From the NCBI RefSeq assembly GCF_013425765.1, contig NZ_JACCJZ010000020.1:830295-894294 (forward strand): DNA of 64,000 nucleotides, read 5' to 3'. The stretch comes from Luteimonas deserti (GTDB taxonomy: Bacteria; Pseudomonadota; Gammaproteobacteria; Xanthomonadales; Xanthomonadaceae). Position numbers and translations under genes: made by a program. Of this stretch, positions 1 through 9,269 are shown piece after piece (position 1 is the first letter of the stretch; each line of letters begins with the position of its first letter). The notes beneath the pieces are model-generated. The model did not search any database. It was given only the letters and a program-made list of their open reading frames with translations, and was not told the origin of the DNA.

Positions 1-2688
1 GCCGTCCACATCCTGCAGCGTCTGCACCAGGCGGTTCAACAGATCGTACGAATTCGACGTGACTTGTCCCGAGGCATCGGTGAGAGCAGTGACGTTGCCG
101 TTGGCATCGTATGAGAAGTCGGTTGGATTCGCTGAGGCGTCGGCGACAGTGACCTCGCGATCGAGCTGATCGTAAAGACGGGAGAGTGTCCTTCGCAAGA
201 TGCCGCTGGAGTCGGATGTGTCCTCTGCCAACCGGTTGCCGGAGGAATCCAGCGTGTAGTCGATCGCATTGCCGGCACTGTCGCTAATCGCAATCAGCCG
301 CTGCGCGGCGTCGTAGTTGTGATCAGTCCACGCGCCATCTGGCTGTGTGACCCGACGAATCTGGCCGCTCGGCCAATAATCAAAACGGAAAATTCGATCA
401 TCACTCTCAAGCGAGTCATCGGTACCTCGAACTTTGCGCGCGGTCAGCCAGCCGCGCGCGTGGTACTCCAGATCGGTGACCGTTCCATTTTGATCACGTA
501 TGGATAGCGGGCGGCCGGCCCCGTCGTAACGCAACGTCTCGGTAACGTGACCCAGCGCATTGGTAATCTTCCAGAGATCGCCCCTGCGGTACTCGCAAGT
601 TGTCCCGGATTCGCAATCGGCGGCATCTGCCATGCGGTAGCTGAAGAGCGTCACGTCCGCGACATCCGTCCGAGGCCCATCGATCGAAGTCAGCAAGCCA
701 ACGAAAGGACAGGCTCCGGCTCCGACATCTGCTTGTTCGCAGTAGCCGCGTGATTGAACTTGGTTCGTCATAGCGGCTGGATTGTGCACGCTCTCCGCAG
801 TCACCTGCCCCCGCGCGTTATAGGACCACGTCGTCATCTGCTGCAGCTGTCCTGGCGTCGAACCGCCGCCGCCGTACTGATACACGCGCCTAGTCAGCGG
901 TTGATTCTCCGTATTGCGCTCGAACAAAGTCCGGCGCTCTTGCAGAGTGCCTACTGCTTCGTGGATCTCCGACACATAGAGCGGATGATGAACGAAGTTA
1001 GTAATGCTGCCCCGCTTATCCGTTCGCGAGGCTATGCGCCCTTGAGTGTCCAGCACAAATGAGGTGGCACCAGAACTGTCATCCATTTCAGTGACGCGAC
1101 GGTACAAACTCGAGTCAACAGAGAATGTTCGAACTTCTCCGCCAGCGGTTGTCAATGCGGCTGTGGATGGCGAAGTGTAGTCAACCTGAACTCCGTCAAC
1201 ATAGCCTGCAGACGTATGCAATTGGCTCGATATGACTCGTCCATATGTGTCATATCCAAAACTCGCATACCGCACACCGTCCTCTGCGGTAATACCTGTC
1301 AAGTGATTCTTAAACAGAGGGTCGACCCAATCCGGCTCTGCATAGTGGTAACGCCGAATGGCGCCTCCGCCGTAATCAACCGCGGCCAGATTCGAATCGG
1401 CATCATAGGTGTAACGTACGCTCGCGCCATCGGGCTTGACAAGCTCGACCAGCCTTCCTCCCTGATAAACAAATGAGACGGCACGCCCATTCTTGTCGGT
1501 CAGCTTGGAGATCAGATCGTCAGTGTAACTGACGGTGACATCGTCTTCGGGTCGCTGGGGGTTTTCGACTGCAACAAGCCGCCCTTGGGTATCAAAACTT
1601 TTGACATCACCGCTCGGAAGATAAAGCTTGTATCGCACCGTTCCGGTTGGAATGCGACGTATGATGGTGTCTCGCGAATTCTGTCCGACGACCACGTTCG
1701 AACTCGCCGGAGGCGCGATGAAGTTCTCGAAGGTGCCGTCGCTACTCCAATAAGGGAAATAGGTAGTTTTGTTCTCTACACGGTCGAGATAGGAATGCGA
1801 CCAACCAACTGCGAACTTCGTCCCGTGCTGGATCTGATTGATGGAATGGTAGTGGCGCGAGAAGGGCCGGCCCGCAAAGTAAAAGTCCACCTCGTCACGC
1901 GATTTGTCACCAGTTGTCGGGTGACAAGGATTTGGACTGGCTTTGCAGCTTGCCACTTGCCGCATGGGGCCCGTGATCAGGCCGGACTGCGATGTATTCG
2001 CAGCACAAATTGCTGCAGAAGGAAGTGACTGTTCAGTAACGAACACACTTCTTGGTGAAAATCCAGCAGGGCACTGCGCCAAATATCGCTTTCGAACTGA
2101 GAACGCCACAGAGCCTGCCGTAGCGTTGCACTTCCAAGATCCGCGATAGCCTCGGCTCTCGAAGACAACGACGGCAAGTCCAGAACCTGCCGAGCGAACA
2201 TATCCCCGCTCAGGATAATCACTCGTGACACTTGGATCAGTGACCGTGCAGGCATCGGTAGGCTTCGACAGGCTTTTCTCGATGCTTTCGACAACCCTTT
2301 CAACAAGGTTTTGCTCATTCGCGCACCAGCTTGATTGACCGGGAGCCAGGTCACATCCAAAGGCACCATTTCCAAAGACGCCTGCCACCGCGTCAAACTG
2401 GGCGTCACTAATTGTTTCAGCAGGCTGGTTTGGGACTCTATAGCCGAACCTCGTTGCGCCTGTGGTCCTGTTTTCCACAGAAGCCGAGGTCTGAAGTAGA
2501 AATTGCCCGGCGTCCAGGAACTTGGGATCGAGTCTCATCAACGACTCGGCAGCAGCTTTTGTCTGGAAGCAAGCTGCTCCGTAACAATAGCTATCAGCCG
2601 GGGGAGCCTGCGCTTCAGCGCTTTGTGTCGCAATGCACATGGTCGCGAGCGTGATGCCGAGCAGCACTCGTACAAACTGATAGCGCAT
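1..2688 (-). CDS. RHS/YD-repeat secreted protein, C-terminus beyond the window edge
   Basis: The reverse strand is open from the ATG at 2688 to position 1, giving at least 896 residues without a stop. Residues 1-28 are a Sec signal peptide ending AEAQA. A cysteine-containing N-terminal domain follows. Around residues 252-330 lies a DUF6531-like segment (HPTTGDKSRDEVDF, then RPFSRHYHS), the usual entry to the RHS shell. Many YD repeats come after it, for example YTYDADSNLAAVD and FSYDANGNVTALTD. A purine-rich ribosome site (AAGGAAGAAG) precedes the start. RHS proteins form a hollow shell that often encloses a polymorphic C-terminal toxin; that end is missing here, so no effector activity can be assigned. 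Base composition is clearly lower in GC than the rest of the window, which suggests acquired DNA. Confidence 0.88.
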   Translation of the reverse strand, partial: MRYQFVRVLLGITLATMCIATQSAEAQAPPADSYCYGAACFQTKAAAESLMRLDPKFLDAGQFLLQTSASVENRTTGATRFGYRVPNQPAETISDAQFDAVAGVFGNGAFGCDLAPGQSSWCANEQNLVERVVESIEKSLSKPTDACTVTDPSVTSDYPERGYVRSAGSGLAVVVFESRGYRGSWKCNATAGSVAFSVRKRYLAQCPAGFSPRSVFVTEQSLPSAAICAANTSQSGLITGPMRQVASCKASPNPCHPTTGDKSRDEVDFYFAGRPFSRHYHSINQIQHGTKFAVGWSHSYLDRVENKTTYFPYWSSDGTFENFIAPPASSNVVVGQNSRDTIIRRIPTGTVRYKLYLPSGDVKSFDTQGRLVAVENPQRPEDDVTVSYTDDLISKLTDKNGRAVSFVYQGGRLVELVKPDGASVRYTYDADSNLAAVDYGGGAIRRYHYAEPDWVDPLFKNHLTGITAEDGVRYASFGYDTYGRVISSQLHTSAGYVDGVQVDYTSPSTAALTTAGGEVRTFSVDSSLYRRVTEMDDSSGATSFVLDTQGRIASRTDKRGSITNFVHHPLYVSEIHEAVGTLQERRTLFERNTENQPLTRRVYQYGGGGSTPGQLQQMTTWSYNARGQVTAESVHNPAAMTNQVQSRGYCEQADVGAGACPFVGLLTSIDGPRTDVADVTLFSYRMADAADCESGTTCEYRRGDLWKITNALGHVTETLRYDGAGRPLSIRDQNGTVTDLEYHARGWLTARKVRGTDDSLESDDRIFRFDYWPSGQIRRVTQPDGAWTDHNYDAAQRLIAISDSAGNAIDYTLDSSGNRLAEDTSDSSGILRRTLSRLYDQLDREVTVADASANPTDFSYDANGNVTALTDASGQVTSNSYDLLNRLVQTLQDVDG

Positions 2689-2823
2689 GACTTCTTCCTT
2701 GAAGAACGCGTTAGGCTGATCGAAACTCGTGACAGCTGCGACGCTAAGAATCTGCGATGGCCCCGCCAACGAAGCGCAACGGAAAGCGACCAAAACCGCA
2801 GGAAAAATCGCTAAAGACTTTCA

Positions 2824-2856
2824 TCTCGGCGCCAAGCTGCAATCAACGCGCCGAGA
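2824..2856. repeat. Inverted repeat in the RHS 5' leader
   Basis: TCTCGGCGC (2824-2832) and GCGCCGAGA (2848-2856) are perfect 9-base inverted arms separated by 15 bases. They lie between the predicted promoter and the RHS start, so the RNA leader would form a stem of 9 pairs. On the RHS strand a short T stretch follows about 14 bases after the stem, too far for a typical terminator. The role is unknown. Confidence 0.6.
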
Positions 2857-2885
2857 CGATGCATCTCTACAGCCGCATCCTCTTT

Positions 2886-2914
2886 CTTTTAAGCCTCTAG
2901 CTTAGAGTTGTCAA
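2886..2914 (-). promoter_or_regulatory. Predicted sigma-70 promoter of the RHS gene
   Basis: On the reverse strand TTGACA (2914-2909) is followed after 17 bases by TAAAAG (2891-2886). The -35 is perfect and the -10 matches four of six positions. Transcription would start near 2880, giving a leader of about 190 bases that includes the inverted repeat at 2824-2856. Confidence 0.5.
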
Positions 2915-3232
2915 CAAAATTGAACTGCAGCCATCGAGTTGTGAAGCGTCCTGGTTCTCCGGCTCATTCCGAAGTAGAGGTCGTGGGTGAGTGCGAAGAC
3001 AACTGTCGTCGTAGGCGGGCCGCTAGACATCCTGGCGAAACGCTTCTGGCGATGAGTCCTAAGCCATCGGCGATGGCTGTTGCGCTAGACGTCCCCTGCC
3101 TCGCAACGCCCCCGACCCAACTGACAACGCAACACCAAATTTGATGCAAACATCCTTAGCCCTACGCAATCCAATAGTTTTCGCTACGCAACACCTAATA
3201 TATATACCAAGATCGCGAAGTCTCGGCACGCA

Positions 3233-3746
3233 TTAGACGTGACGTTGCGCGTCACTTTGCGAGGTTGGCCTTCCGGTCCCGCTAATATTCAGCCCGTAGA
3301 ACAGGATTTGACCCTGTGCGTCTGAATCGATGATGACGTCCTCATGCTCATCAGATAGATCAGCTGCGTTGAACTGATAGGTATCAAAGCCCTCGCCACC
3401 TTCGAGCTTGTCACTACCAAGACCGCCCCTGAAGACATCATCACCGGCGCCACCCGATAGTCTGGGTCGCAGCCAAACTTTTCGACATAAGATCTGCCGC
3501 TCCGGCACTCATACGATAAGCGCGCGCGTGCACCTGAACCATCGCTTCGTAATCAACCTGACCATTCTTGATGATCATGTCCCGCTCGGCAAAAACGGTA
3601 GACACAAAATTAAAAAGGAATATCTCAGCTATCTTTCCCGCCACAGCGACAAGCTGCTCGTCAGACAGATTCATTTGCAGGAACCCGCCTTCCTGCTGCG
3701 ACTCAGTCGATGTAGCGCTGGCTCCATCCGGTTCGTTGAGCGACAT
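3233..3746 (-). pseudogene. Remnant of an RTX-repeat (calcium-binding) protein
   Basis: A frame starts at 3746 with a good ribosome site (AAAGGAAC) and encodes about 100 residues beginning MSLNEPDGAS, ending at a stop at 3441. The adjoining frame, overlapping near 3460, continues to 3233 and carries RTX nonapeptide repeats (LSGGAGDDVFRGG, then LEGGEGFDTY). The two halves are out of frame, and only about two repeats remain. This fits a larger RTX protein that lost its middle by deletion or frameshift. The N-terminal part has no family I recognise. Whether the truncated N-terminal product is made cannot be judged. Confidence 0.6.
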
Positions 3747-4299
3747 AATTTAGTTCCTTTAATTATTAAATAAGGCCCGGGAGGCCGTCGTACTCAACCA
3801 ACTTTGGTGGGGCCTGATGGGTGGCTCCACCACTGTGCGTAGCCGGTAAAAAGCTGCCCACGACCCTGCGGCGACCCGCGTAGAAGAAGGTGCGCAAAGG
3901 TACATTTAGATTCGAAAGATCAATAAGTTACTAGTAGCCACTGGTGAGTGCGCTGCCCAGCTATTGGTATGGGTACTGCATCATCGAGTGCCCCGCCCAT
4001 CCACTAGGCGCGCACACGATGCACAAGCGTGTACATCGGTTTACGACCCATCAAGGCGCGTACGCATCGGTGAATCAAGTAGCTCTGGAGGTCTACGAAC
4101 GATCGGAAGTACCTCTGATCGCCGTCTGTAGCGCAAGGCGGCCGAGACGCCGCTGAGCGTATCGGCTCCGATCGCCGAGAGCCTTGACCGCTGTCCCGAC
4201 TCAACGACTTCGAGTCGTCTCGGATAAGCGCTCACCAAATTGGCTGGATGACGCCGCGCCGATCCTCCTGACGAGCCGAACTCCCGGGCGCGTCGGCAA
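3747..4299. other. Intergenic region, no gene seen
   Basis: About 550 bases between the RTX remnant and the small secreted protein gene. It holds the AT-rich ribosome-site region of the remnant (3750-3780). Open frames here are short and lack a ribosome site or recognisable sequence. No RNA gene was recognised. Confidence 0.5.
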
Positions 4300-4650
4300 C
4301 TAGTGCTGATGCGGTGTCATATCTTTTCTGCCGGGGCCGTTCCAGCGACCCGGCTGCTCGCCCACCGGACAAACCGTCATGTACTGGCGAAACGAATTTG
4401 TATCGTCGCTCGACCAGGTCTTTCCGTAGGGGTTGACGGGCTGACAATGCGGGAGCACGACGAAGGCGCCGGTATAGGGAGGCACTGGCATCCAACAGCG
4501 CAGCGGCGCCTGTCGGATGTCCTGCCCCTGCTCGCAGAAGAGAAAAGGATCGCTGTCGCGATAGGTCAGAACGCGATCCAGGTCCTGCGCGTTGACGCCG
4601 ACACTTCCGAGCAGCAGCGCAGAGAGAGTGAGAGGAATTCCAGGCTTCAT
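4300..4650 (-). CDS. Small secreted protein of unknown function
   Basis: This 116-residue frame has a clear Sec signal peptide (MKPGIPLTLSALLLGSVGVNAQD, cleavage near residue 22) and a strong ribosome site (AAAGGAAG) six bases before the ATG. The mature part is about 95 residues with four cysteines, at positions that could form two disulphides, and is rich in proline and tryptophan. I do not recognise the family. The signal peptide and ribosome site together argue that the gene is real; its periplasmic or extracellular role is unknown. Confidence 0.62.
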   Translation of the reverse strand: MKPGIPLTLSALLLGSVGVNAQDLDRVLTYRDSDPFLFCEQGQDIRQAPLRCWMPVPPYTGAFVVLPHCQPVNPYGKTWSSDDTNSFRQYMTVCPVGEQPGRWNGPGRKDMTPHQH

Positions 4651-6902
4651 ACACTTCCTTTGTAGAGCACATGGGACGACGGATGCGATGCCAGTGGATC
4701 AGCATTGCGCTGATGCACCTGGCGGCTTGGGATGTGACCGTGGCGCCGGTATCGCCAACTAGATCCTGACCTGACCTGACCTGACCTGGCGGGCCCGGCC
4801 ATGGCCTGATTCCCCGACTGCTCGATCGAGGTTGCCCAGAATGCTGCCGGGCATGCACGAGCGCGAGAACCCGCCCGTCGCGATTGGCCGCTGGATGGAC
4901 GCGTAACCGCCGCCGCCCTGCCGATGGGCGGGATACATATCGAGTCCGTCCGGACGCTCGGCACCGGACAGGAACAGGTGCCCCGTTTCCACGGAGCGAT
5001 TGGGGACCTGGGCGTGGTTGCGCGCGTAGCGCGTTGCGGCCGCGCGGTGTTTGCAGCGGTATCGACCTCACGGCCTGTCGAGCTGGGCTCGGACGCCGTG
5101 CTCGGCGCGAACTCGAAGGCCCTTCGCGCCGCTCGTGCGGCGGTGGGCGTCGGCGGTGAACCAACCGCCTGTTTCGATACGCCCGAAACGCACGGAATGA
5201 TCGCGCGAACACTACGTTCAGCGGCCTCGCGTCCGGTGATCCGGAGAACCGCGGCTCTGCCATCTGGATCGGCCATCATTGGCTCCTCAGGTGAAGTGCG
5301 GCCGCGACAGGCCGCAGGACGTCAACCGGACTCAATCCATGAGTCACTGCAGAGTAGTCGACGCGAACACGGCATTGCGCCTGGTTGCGCTCCGTATTCG
5401 CGTCGGGTCGAAGACTAACGCATCTTCCGCACCGGCTGCACGCGTTCGCCCAGGCCCGGAGACCGCGTTTCCCGTCAGACCGAGCGGCTGCCGTGTGCGG
5501 TCAAGGCGGGGCTCCCTCTTGCTCACGGCGCATGTCAGCACATCGCCTTTACAGGCAGAAGAACTGTGGATGCCCGCTGCGATCCGCGGTTGTGCCAGCA
5601 TAGATCCGCGTACGAGCGGCGTCCGCGGCCTGCCCTTCCGATCGACACCGACATTGTGTTGGAAGACGTGGTCATGCCGCTGATGAACAGTCGAGTGGAA
5701 GCCCCAAGCGGCGAGGCTTCGAGGCTGATCAAACTGATCAGATTCTCCGACAGAACCGTTGGTGACGATCTGAGGCCACGCGGTCTGCCCTGACCGCTCC
5801 GCTTCGAGCTCAACCTGGCCGTGCCCCATGTCCTCGCTCCATCGTCATGCCATGGACGAGCGGGCCTTCGGAGCCTGCCGAGCGCGACGTACGTCTCGGA
5901 AACACCGTCCGCCGCCCTGCTCGAACGGGTAGCCGATCCAGTACCGATGACGTCGCCGCCGCTATCTGCAAGTTACGGGACGGTCGCCGTCGGGCTGATA
6001 GGCAGCGGAGACAGCCGACCCGGGCTTGCCGCGTCGCCTCTTGTAGCGCAGGCCTGTTCTGCTGGGCACCATTTGCTGCGCCAGCGGCTGCGCTTCGGGG
6101 TCCGCCCGGGGCTGCCCGGCCCGGCCCGTAGGCGAAGACTGGCGGTCCTGCGTTACGGCGGAGGCGCTCGAATGCCCACTCTTCGCCGCCTCCGGAAAAC
6201 GCGGAACGTCGTCCTGCAGCGCGGAGCCTTCATTCCTTGCGCCCCGCTCATCGGGTGAGAAAACGGACGCCCGTCGGGTATCCCTTCCCTGCTGCGACGG
6301 CTCTTCTTCCGGCCCTGCAAACGCGCCGGCTGGAAGCGGAGCCGAAGCGCACCCGTGTCATCGCGAATGCGTCCCCCGGGCCACGGGGGATCACGGTGAC
6401 GCCGACGCGCCGCGTCTCATATCACGTTCGATAGCGTTCGATGCAACGATCGTTCTACGCCGCGCACGCGTGCCGTCGAGTCGCTCAGAACCGAGCGCTC
6501 AGGTTCGCCGTGCCGCACACTGTGGAGACGGTCGCCATGGCAAACCTGGCGCCAATCCGTGCAGCAGTCATCGCTTGAACGGATTCCGCGTCTGCGCAAC
6601 CGACAGCGATCGCCCCGCACAGCATCGCCAGCGAGCACCGTCTGATCGGATCTGCCGTCTCTGTCAGGCACGGTCGCGCGGCGACGGCCTTGCGCCGTCA
6701 CCTCCGGGGCCGATTCCTTGCGGTCTGCAGCGCAACCCAGCTCGACGCAGCGCCGAACGTTTCCCACGTCACGGTCTCGTCAGCATTGTGCAAGCCGCCG
6801 CGGCGGCGGCCGCACCCGGCGACCTCGGGTCGGCCCCAGCTGGCCGGTCATACGCTCGGCCGGCTAGCGTGCCGGATGTTCAGGACGATGTTGGAGCCCT
6901 CG
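4651..6902. other. Long region without a supportable gene
   Basis: About 2.25 kb in which every strand has overlapping open frames of arginine- or proline-rich composition, none with a convincing start, ribosome site or family signature. On the reverse strand at about 4770-5180 one frame reads more naturally than its alternatives (for example GLDMYPAHRQGGGGYASIQR) but is interrupted by an in-frame TGA near 5070. It may be a decayed gene. A four-copy CCTGA tandem repeat lies at 4765. The rest is probably non-coding or degraded sequence. Confidence 0.45.
4765..4788. repeat. Pentanucleotide tandem repeat (CCTGA)
   Basis: Four exact head-to-tail copies of CCTGA run from 4765 to 4784, followed by the partial copy CCTG. 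A unit of five bases would shift frame on copy-number change if the locus were translated, but no credible gene covers it. Confidence 0.75.
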
Positions 6903-7268
6903 ATGACCGGTACCCACCGCGCCGTGCAATCGCCCATCGATGCGGGTATCAGGCGCATCACGCCGGAGTCCTGGCGAATGCTTGCGCTCGCGGCGACGGG
7001 CCTACTCGTCGCCTCGAATCTGGCCTGGTGGTCGACGACGCGGTCCGGCGCCGAGCAGCGTGGTAGCCCACCGGCCGCGGCGTCGACGCTTCCGGCTCCG
7101 GAGCGGGTGATCTACGAATACGGGCCGACCCCCCTGGCGGCCGAAGTCCCTACCCCCGTGGACCAGACCCCGACACCGCTGCGACCGGGTGAGCGCTGCG
7201 CCGGTGGCCAGATCATCCGACGGCTCCCCAACGGCTGGGAAGGCGTGGGACGCCCCTGCACGCCCTGA
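6903..7268 (+). CDS. Small membrane-anchored protein of unknown function
   Basis: This 121-residue product starts at an ATG with GGAG seven bases upstream; an earlier in-frame ATG at 6888 lacks that support. Residues 26-43 (MLALAATGLLVASNLAWW) form one membrane segment. A proline- and threonine-rich stretch follows, and a conserved-looking C-terminal block (RCAGGQIIRRLPNGWEGVGR, then PC) contains two cysteines. This suggests a signal-anchored protein with a small extracytoplasmic domain that may close a disulphide. I do not recognise the family. It converges with the DUF4124 gene downstream. Confidence 0.6.
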   Translation: MTGTHRAVQSPIDAGIRRITPESWRMLALAATGLLVASNLAWWSTTRSGAEQRGSPPAAASTLPAPERVIYEYGPTPLAAEVPTPVDQTPTPLRPGERCAGGQIIRRLPNGWEGVGRPCTP

Positions 7269-7296
7269 GCGCGATCTGCGCGTGCAGGCCGGCGGG

Positions 7297-7731
7297 CTAT
7301 CGTGGCGGCCGATGGTTGCAGGCGGCCGAGACGCGGTCGTTGAGGCGGCGCAAGTCCTCGTAGCGGCGCTTCAATCCAAGACGTGCGAGCGCGGTCTCGC
7401 GGCCGGCACGCGCTGCGAGGCATCGTGCGTGCGGATCCGGCGCGTTCGCTGCCCTGCGATGCGGCGCATTCCGATGCGACACGTCGGACGAGCTGGCACG
7501 ACGCGGTCCCGGCTGTGCGGTCGGGCGCGCATCGCGTGACTGCTCCCCGTGCGCACTTCGAGTCGTCTGGAATGCCGCCACCTCCCAATGCTGGAGTGTC
7601 GCACCCGCGGCGCACGGCATTGACTGGTAGGCATGGCGACCCTGCCCCTCATCACACTTGTAGATCGCCTCCTGGGCCGGGCTTGGCAGCCACGGCAGGA
7701 GCAACAGCCCGCCTGCGATGTATCGACGCAT
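7297..7731 (-). CDS. DUF4124 domain-containing secreted protein
   Basis: This 144-residue protein has a short signal peptide (MRRYIAGGLLLLPWLPSPAQ) and then a DUF4124 motif (IYKCDEGQGRHAYQSMPC), a beta-strand domain common in envelope proteins of Xanthomonadaceae and related bacteria. The last 40 residues (RYEDLRRLNDRVSAAC) are helical and are typical of lysobacterial members. No enzymatic function is known for this domain. The gene is read leftward, downstream of rarA with a gap of about 120 bases, and may share its transcript. Confidence 0.7.
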   Translation of the reverse strand: MRRYIAGGLLLLPWLPSPAQEAIYKCDEGQGRHAYQSMPCAAGATLQHWEVAAFQTTRSAHGEQSRDARPTAQPGPRRASSSDVSHRNAPHRRAANAPDPHARCLAARAGRETALARLGLKRRYEDLRRLNDRVSAACNHRPPR

Positions 7732-7850
7732 GACCGCCCCGGATCGTGATCCGCTCTCGAGTCTGACGCGGTCACTGCGGGGGGCAATCGGCCGGCCGGC
7801 CTTTCAGGCCATCGGAATCGCAGCCGCCGGGATGTCGGACGAACACGGGG

Positions 7851-9230
7851 TCAGTCGGCGCCGGTTCCGCGCGCACGGTCCAGCGCCTCGGCACGGGCGG
7901 CACGGATCCGATCGAGCTTGTCCTTGAGCTTGAGCTCCAGTCCCCGTTCGACCGGTTCGTAGTACACCCGCTCGCCCATCGCATCGGGAAACCCGCTCTG
8001 GTCGAGCGCGATGCCGCCTTCGGCATCGTGGTCGTACTGGTAGCCGCTTCCGTAACCGAGTTCCTTCATCAGCGTCGTAGGCGCGTTGCGGATGTGGAGC
8101 GGCACATCCTGCGTGCCGAATTCGCGCACGTCGCGCTTCGCCTGCTTGAAGGCCACGTAACCGGCGTTCGACTTCGCGGTGCTGGCCAGGTAGATCACCA
8201 GCTGGGCCAGGGCGAGCTCGCCCTCGGGACTGCCGAGTCGATCGAAGGTCTCCCAGGCATCGATGGACATCTGCAAGGCGCGCGGATCGGCCAGGCCGAC
8301 ATCCTCGACCGCCATGCGCGTCATCCGCCGCGCGAGATAGCCGGGATCGCAGCCGCCGTCGAGCATCCGCGTCAGCCAGTACAGGGCGGCGTCCGGATTG
8401 GAGCTGCGAACGCACTTGTGCAGAGCCGAGATCTGGTCGTAGAACTGTTCGCCGCCCTTGTCGAACCGGCGCGTGCGGTCGGCGAGCACCTGCTCGATGG
8501 TACTGGCGGTGACGTCGCCGCCCTCGCCCGCCAGCTCGGCGGCGATCTCCAGCAGCGTCAAAGCGCGGCGCACGTCGCCGTCGGCGGCGACCGCGATCAA
8601 CCGCAGCAGGTCGTCCGCGATCCGCAATCCGCGATCACCGAGCCCGCGCTCGGTATCGGACAGGGCCCGATGCAGTGATTCCAGGATGTCGTCGGGCGAC
8701 ACCGATTCGAGCACGTGCACCCGGCAACGCGACAGCAACGCGGAGTTGAGCTCGAAGGACGGATTCTCGGTGGTCGCACCGACGAAGACGATCGTGCCGC
8801 GTTCGATGTGCGGCAGAAACGCGTCCTGCTGGGTCTTGTTGAAGCGGTGTACCTCGTCGACGAACAGCACCGTGCGGCGCCCGCCATCGAAGCGGTGCGC
8901 GGCCTCGGCCAGCACCTGGCGGACTTCGGGCAGGCCGGACAGCACCGCCGAGATCGCCTTGAATTCCGCATCGGCGTAATGCGCGAGCAGCAGCGCCAGC
9001 GTGGTCTTGCCGCAGCCCGGCGGGCCCCACAACACCATCGAATGGATCTTGCCGGCCTCCACGGCCGTGCGCAGCGCGGTCCCCTCGGCGACCAGACGGC
9101 GCTGGCCCACCATCTCGTCGAGCCTGGCGGGGCGCATGCGCTCGGCCAGCGGACGCATCGCGCTGCGGTCGACCTGCAGCAGGTCGCCGGTGTCGGCGCG
9201 GGAGGGTCGGAGATTACGGGTTCCGGGCAC
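7851..9230 (-). CDS. rarA: Replication-associated recombination protein A (AAA+ ATPase)
   Basis: This 459-residue protein belongs to the RarA/MgsA/WRNIP1 family, a clamp-loader-like ATPase that acts at stalled replication forks together with SSB. Walker A is at about 69-77 (GPPGCGKTT), Walker B at about 121-128 (VLFVDEVH), and sensor 1 follows (GATTENPSFELNSALLSR). The C-terminal half is the tetramerisation and MgsA region (RMTRMAVEDVGLADPRAL). The start is a GTG at 9230. The first residue block before the conserved RPLAERMRP is typical in length. Its neighbour lolA is the same as in E. coli, where the order is ftsK-lolA-rarA. Confidence 0.95.
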   Translation of the reverse strand: MPGTRNLRPSRADTGDLLQVDRSAMRPLAERMRPARLDEMVGQRRLVAEGTALRTAVEAGKIHSMVLWGPPGCGKTTLALLLAHYADAEFKAISAVLSGLPEVRQVLAEAAHRFDGGRRTVLFVDEVHRFNKTQQDAFLPHIERGTIVFVGATTENPSFELNSALLSRCRVHVLESVSPDDILESLHRALSDTERGLGDRGLRIADDLLRLIAVAADGDVRRALTLLEIAAELAGEGGDVTASTIEQVLADRTRRFDKGGEQFYDQISALHKCVRSSNPDAALYWLTRMLDGGCDPGYLARRMTRMAVEDVGLADPRALQMSIDAWETFDRLGSPEGELALAQLVIYLASTAKSNAGYVAFKQAKRDVREFGTQDVPLHIRNAPTTLMKELGYGSGYQYDHDAEGGIALDQSGFPDAMGERVYYEPVERGLELKLKDKLDRIRAARAEALDRARGTGAD

Positions 9231-9269
9231 GCGTTAACCTGTGGGGACTGGAGTGCGAGGGACTGCGAC

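Larger units (their letters stand above)
2689..3232. other. Upstream region of the RHS gene, no gene seen
   Basis: This 544-base gap contains a predicted promoter and a hairpin belonging to the leftward RHS gene, described separately, and the downstream flank of the RTX remnant. The part near 3190-3215 is AT-rich. I see no credible coding frame on either strand. Confidence 0.55.

Noticed and set aside
4140..4220. Possible tRNA-like hairpins
   Set aside because: Short inverted segments do not form a cloverleaf with a T-arm and acceptor stem.
6780..6905. Minus-strand peptidase-like phrases opposite the start of the 6903 gene (for example GGLHNADETVTWETFG)
   Set aside because: The frames are broken by stops within a few dozen codons and no catalytic motif set is present.
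8715..9269. N-terminal extension of the ChaN-like protein across rarA
   Set aside because: The extension is antisense to rarA. The ATG at 9270 directly starts a signal peptide.
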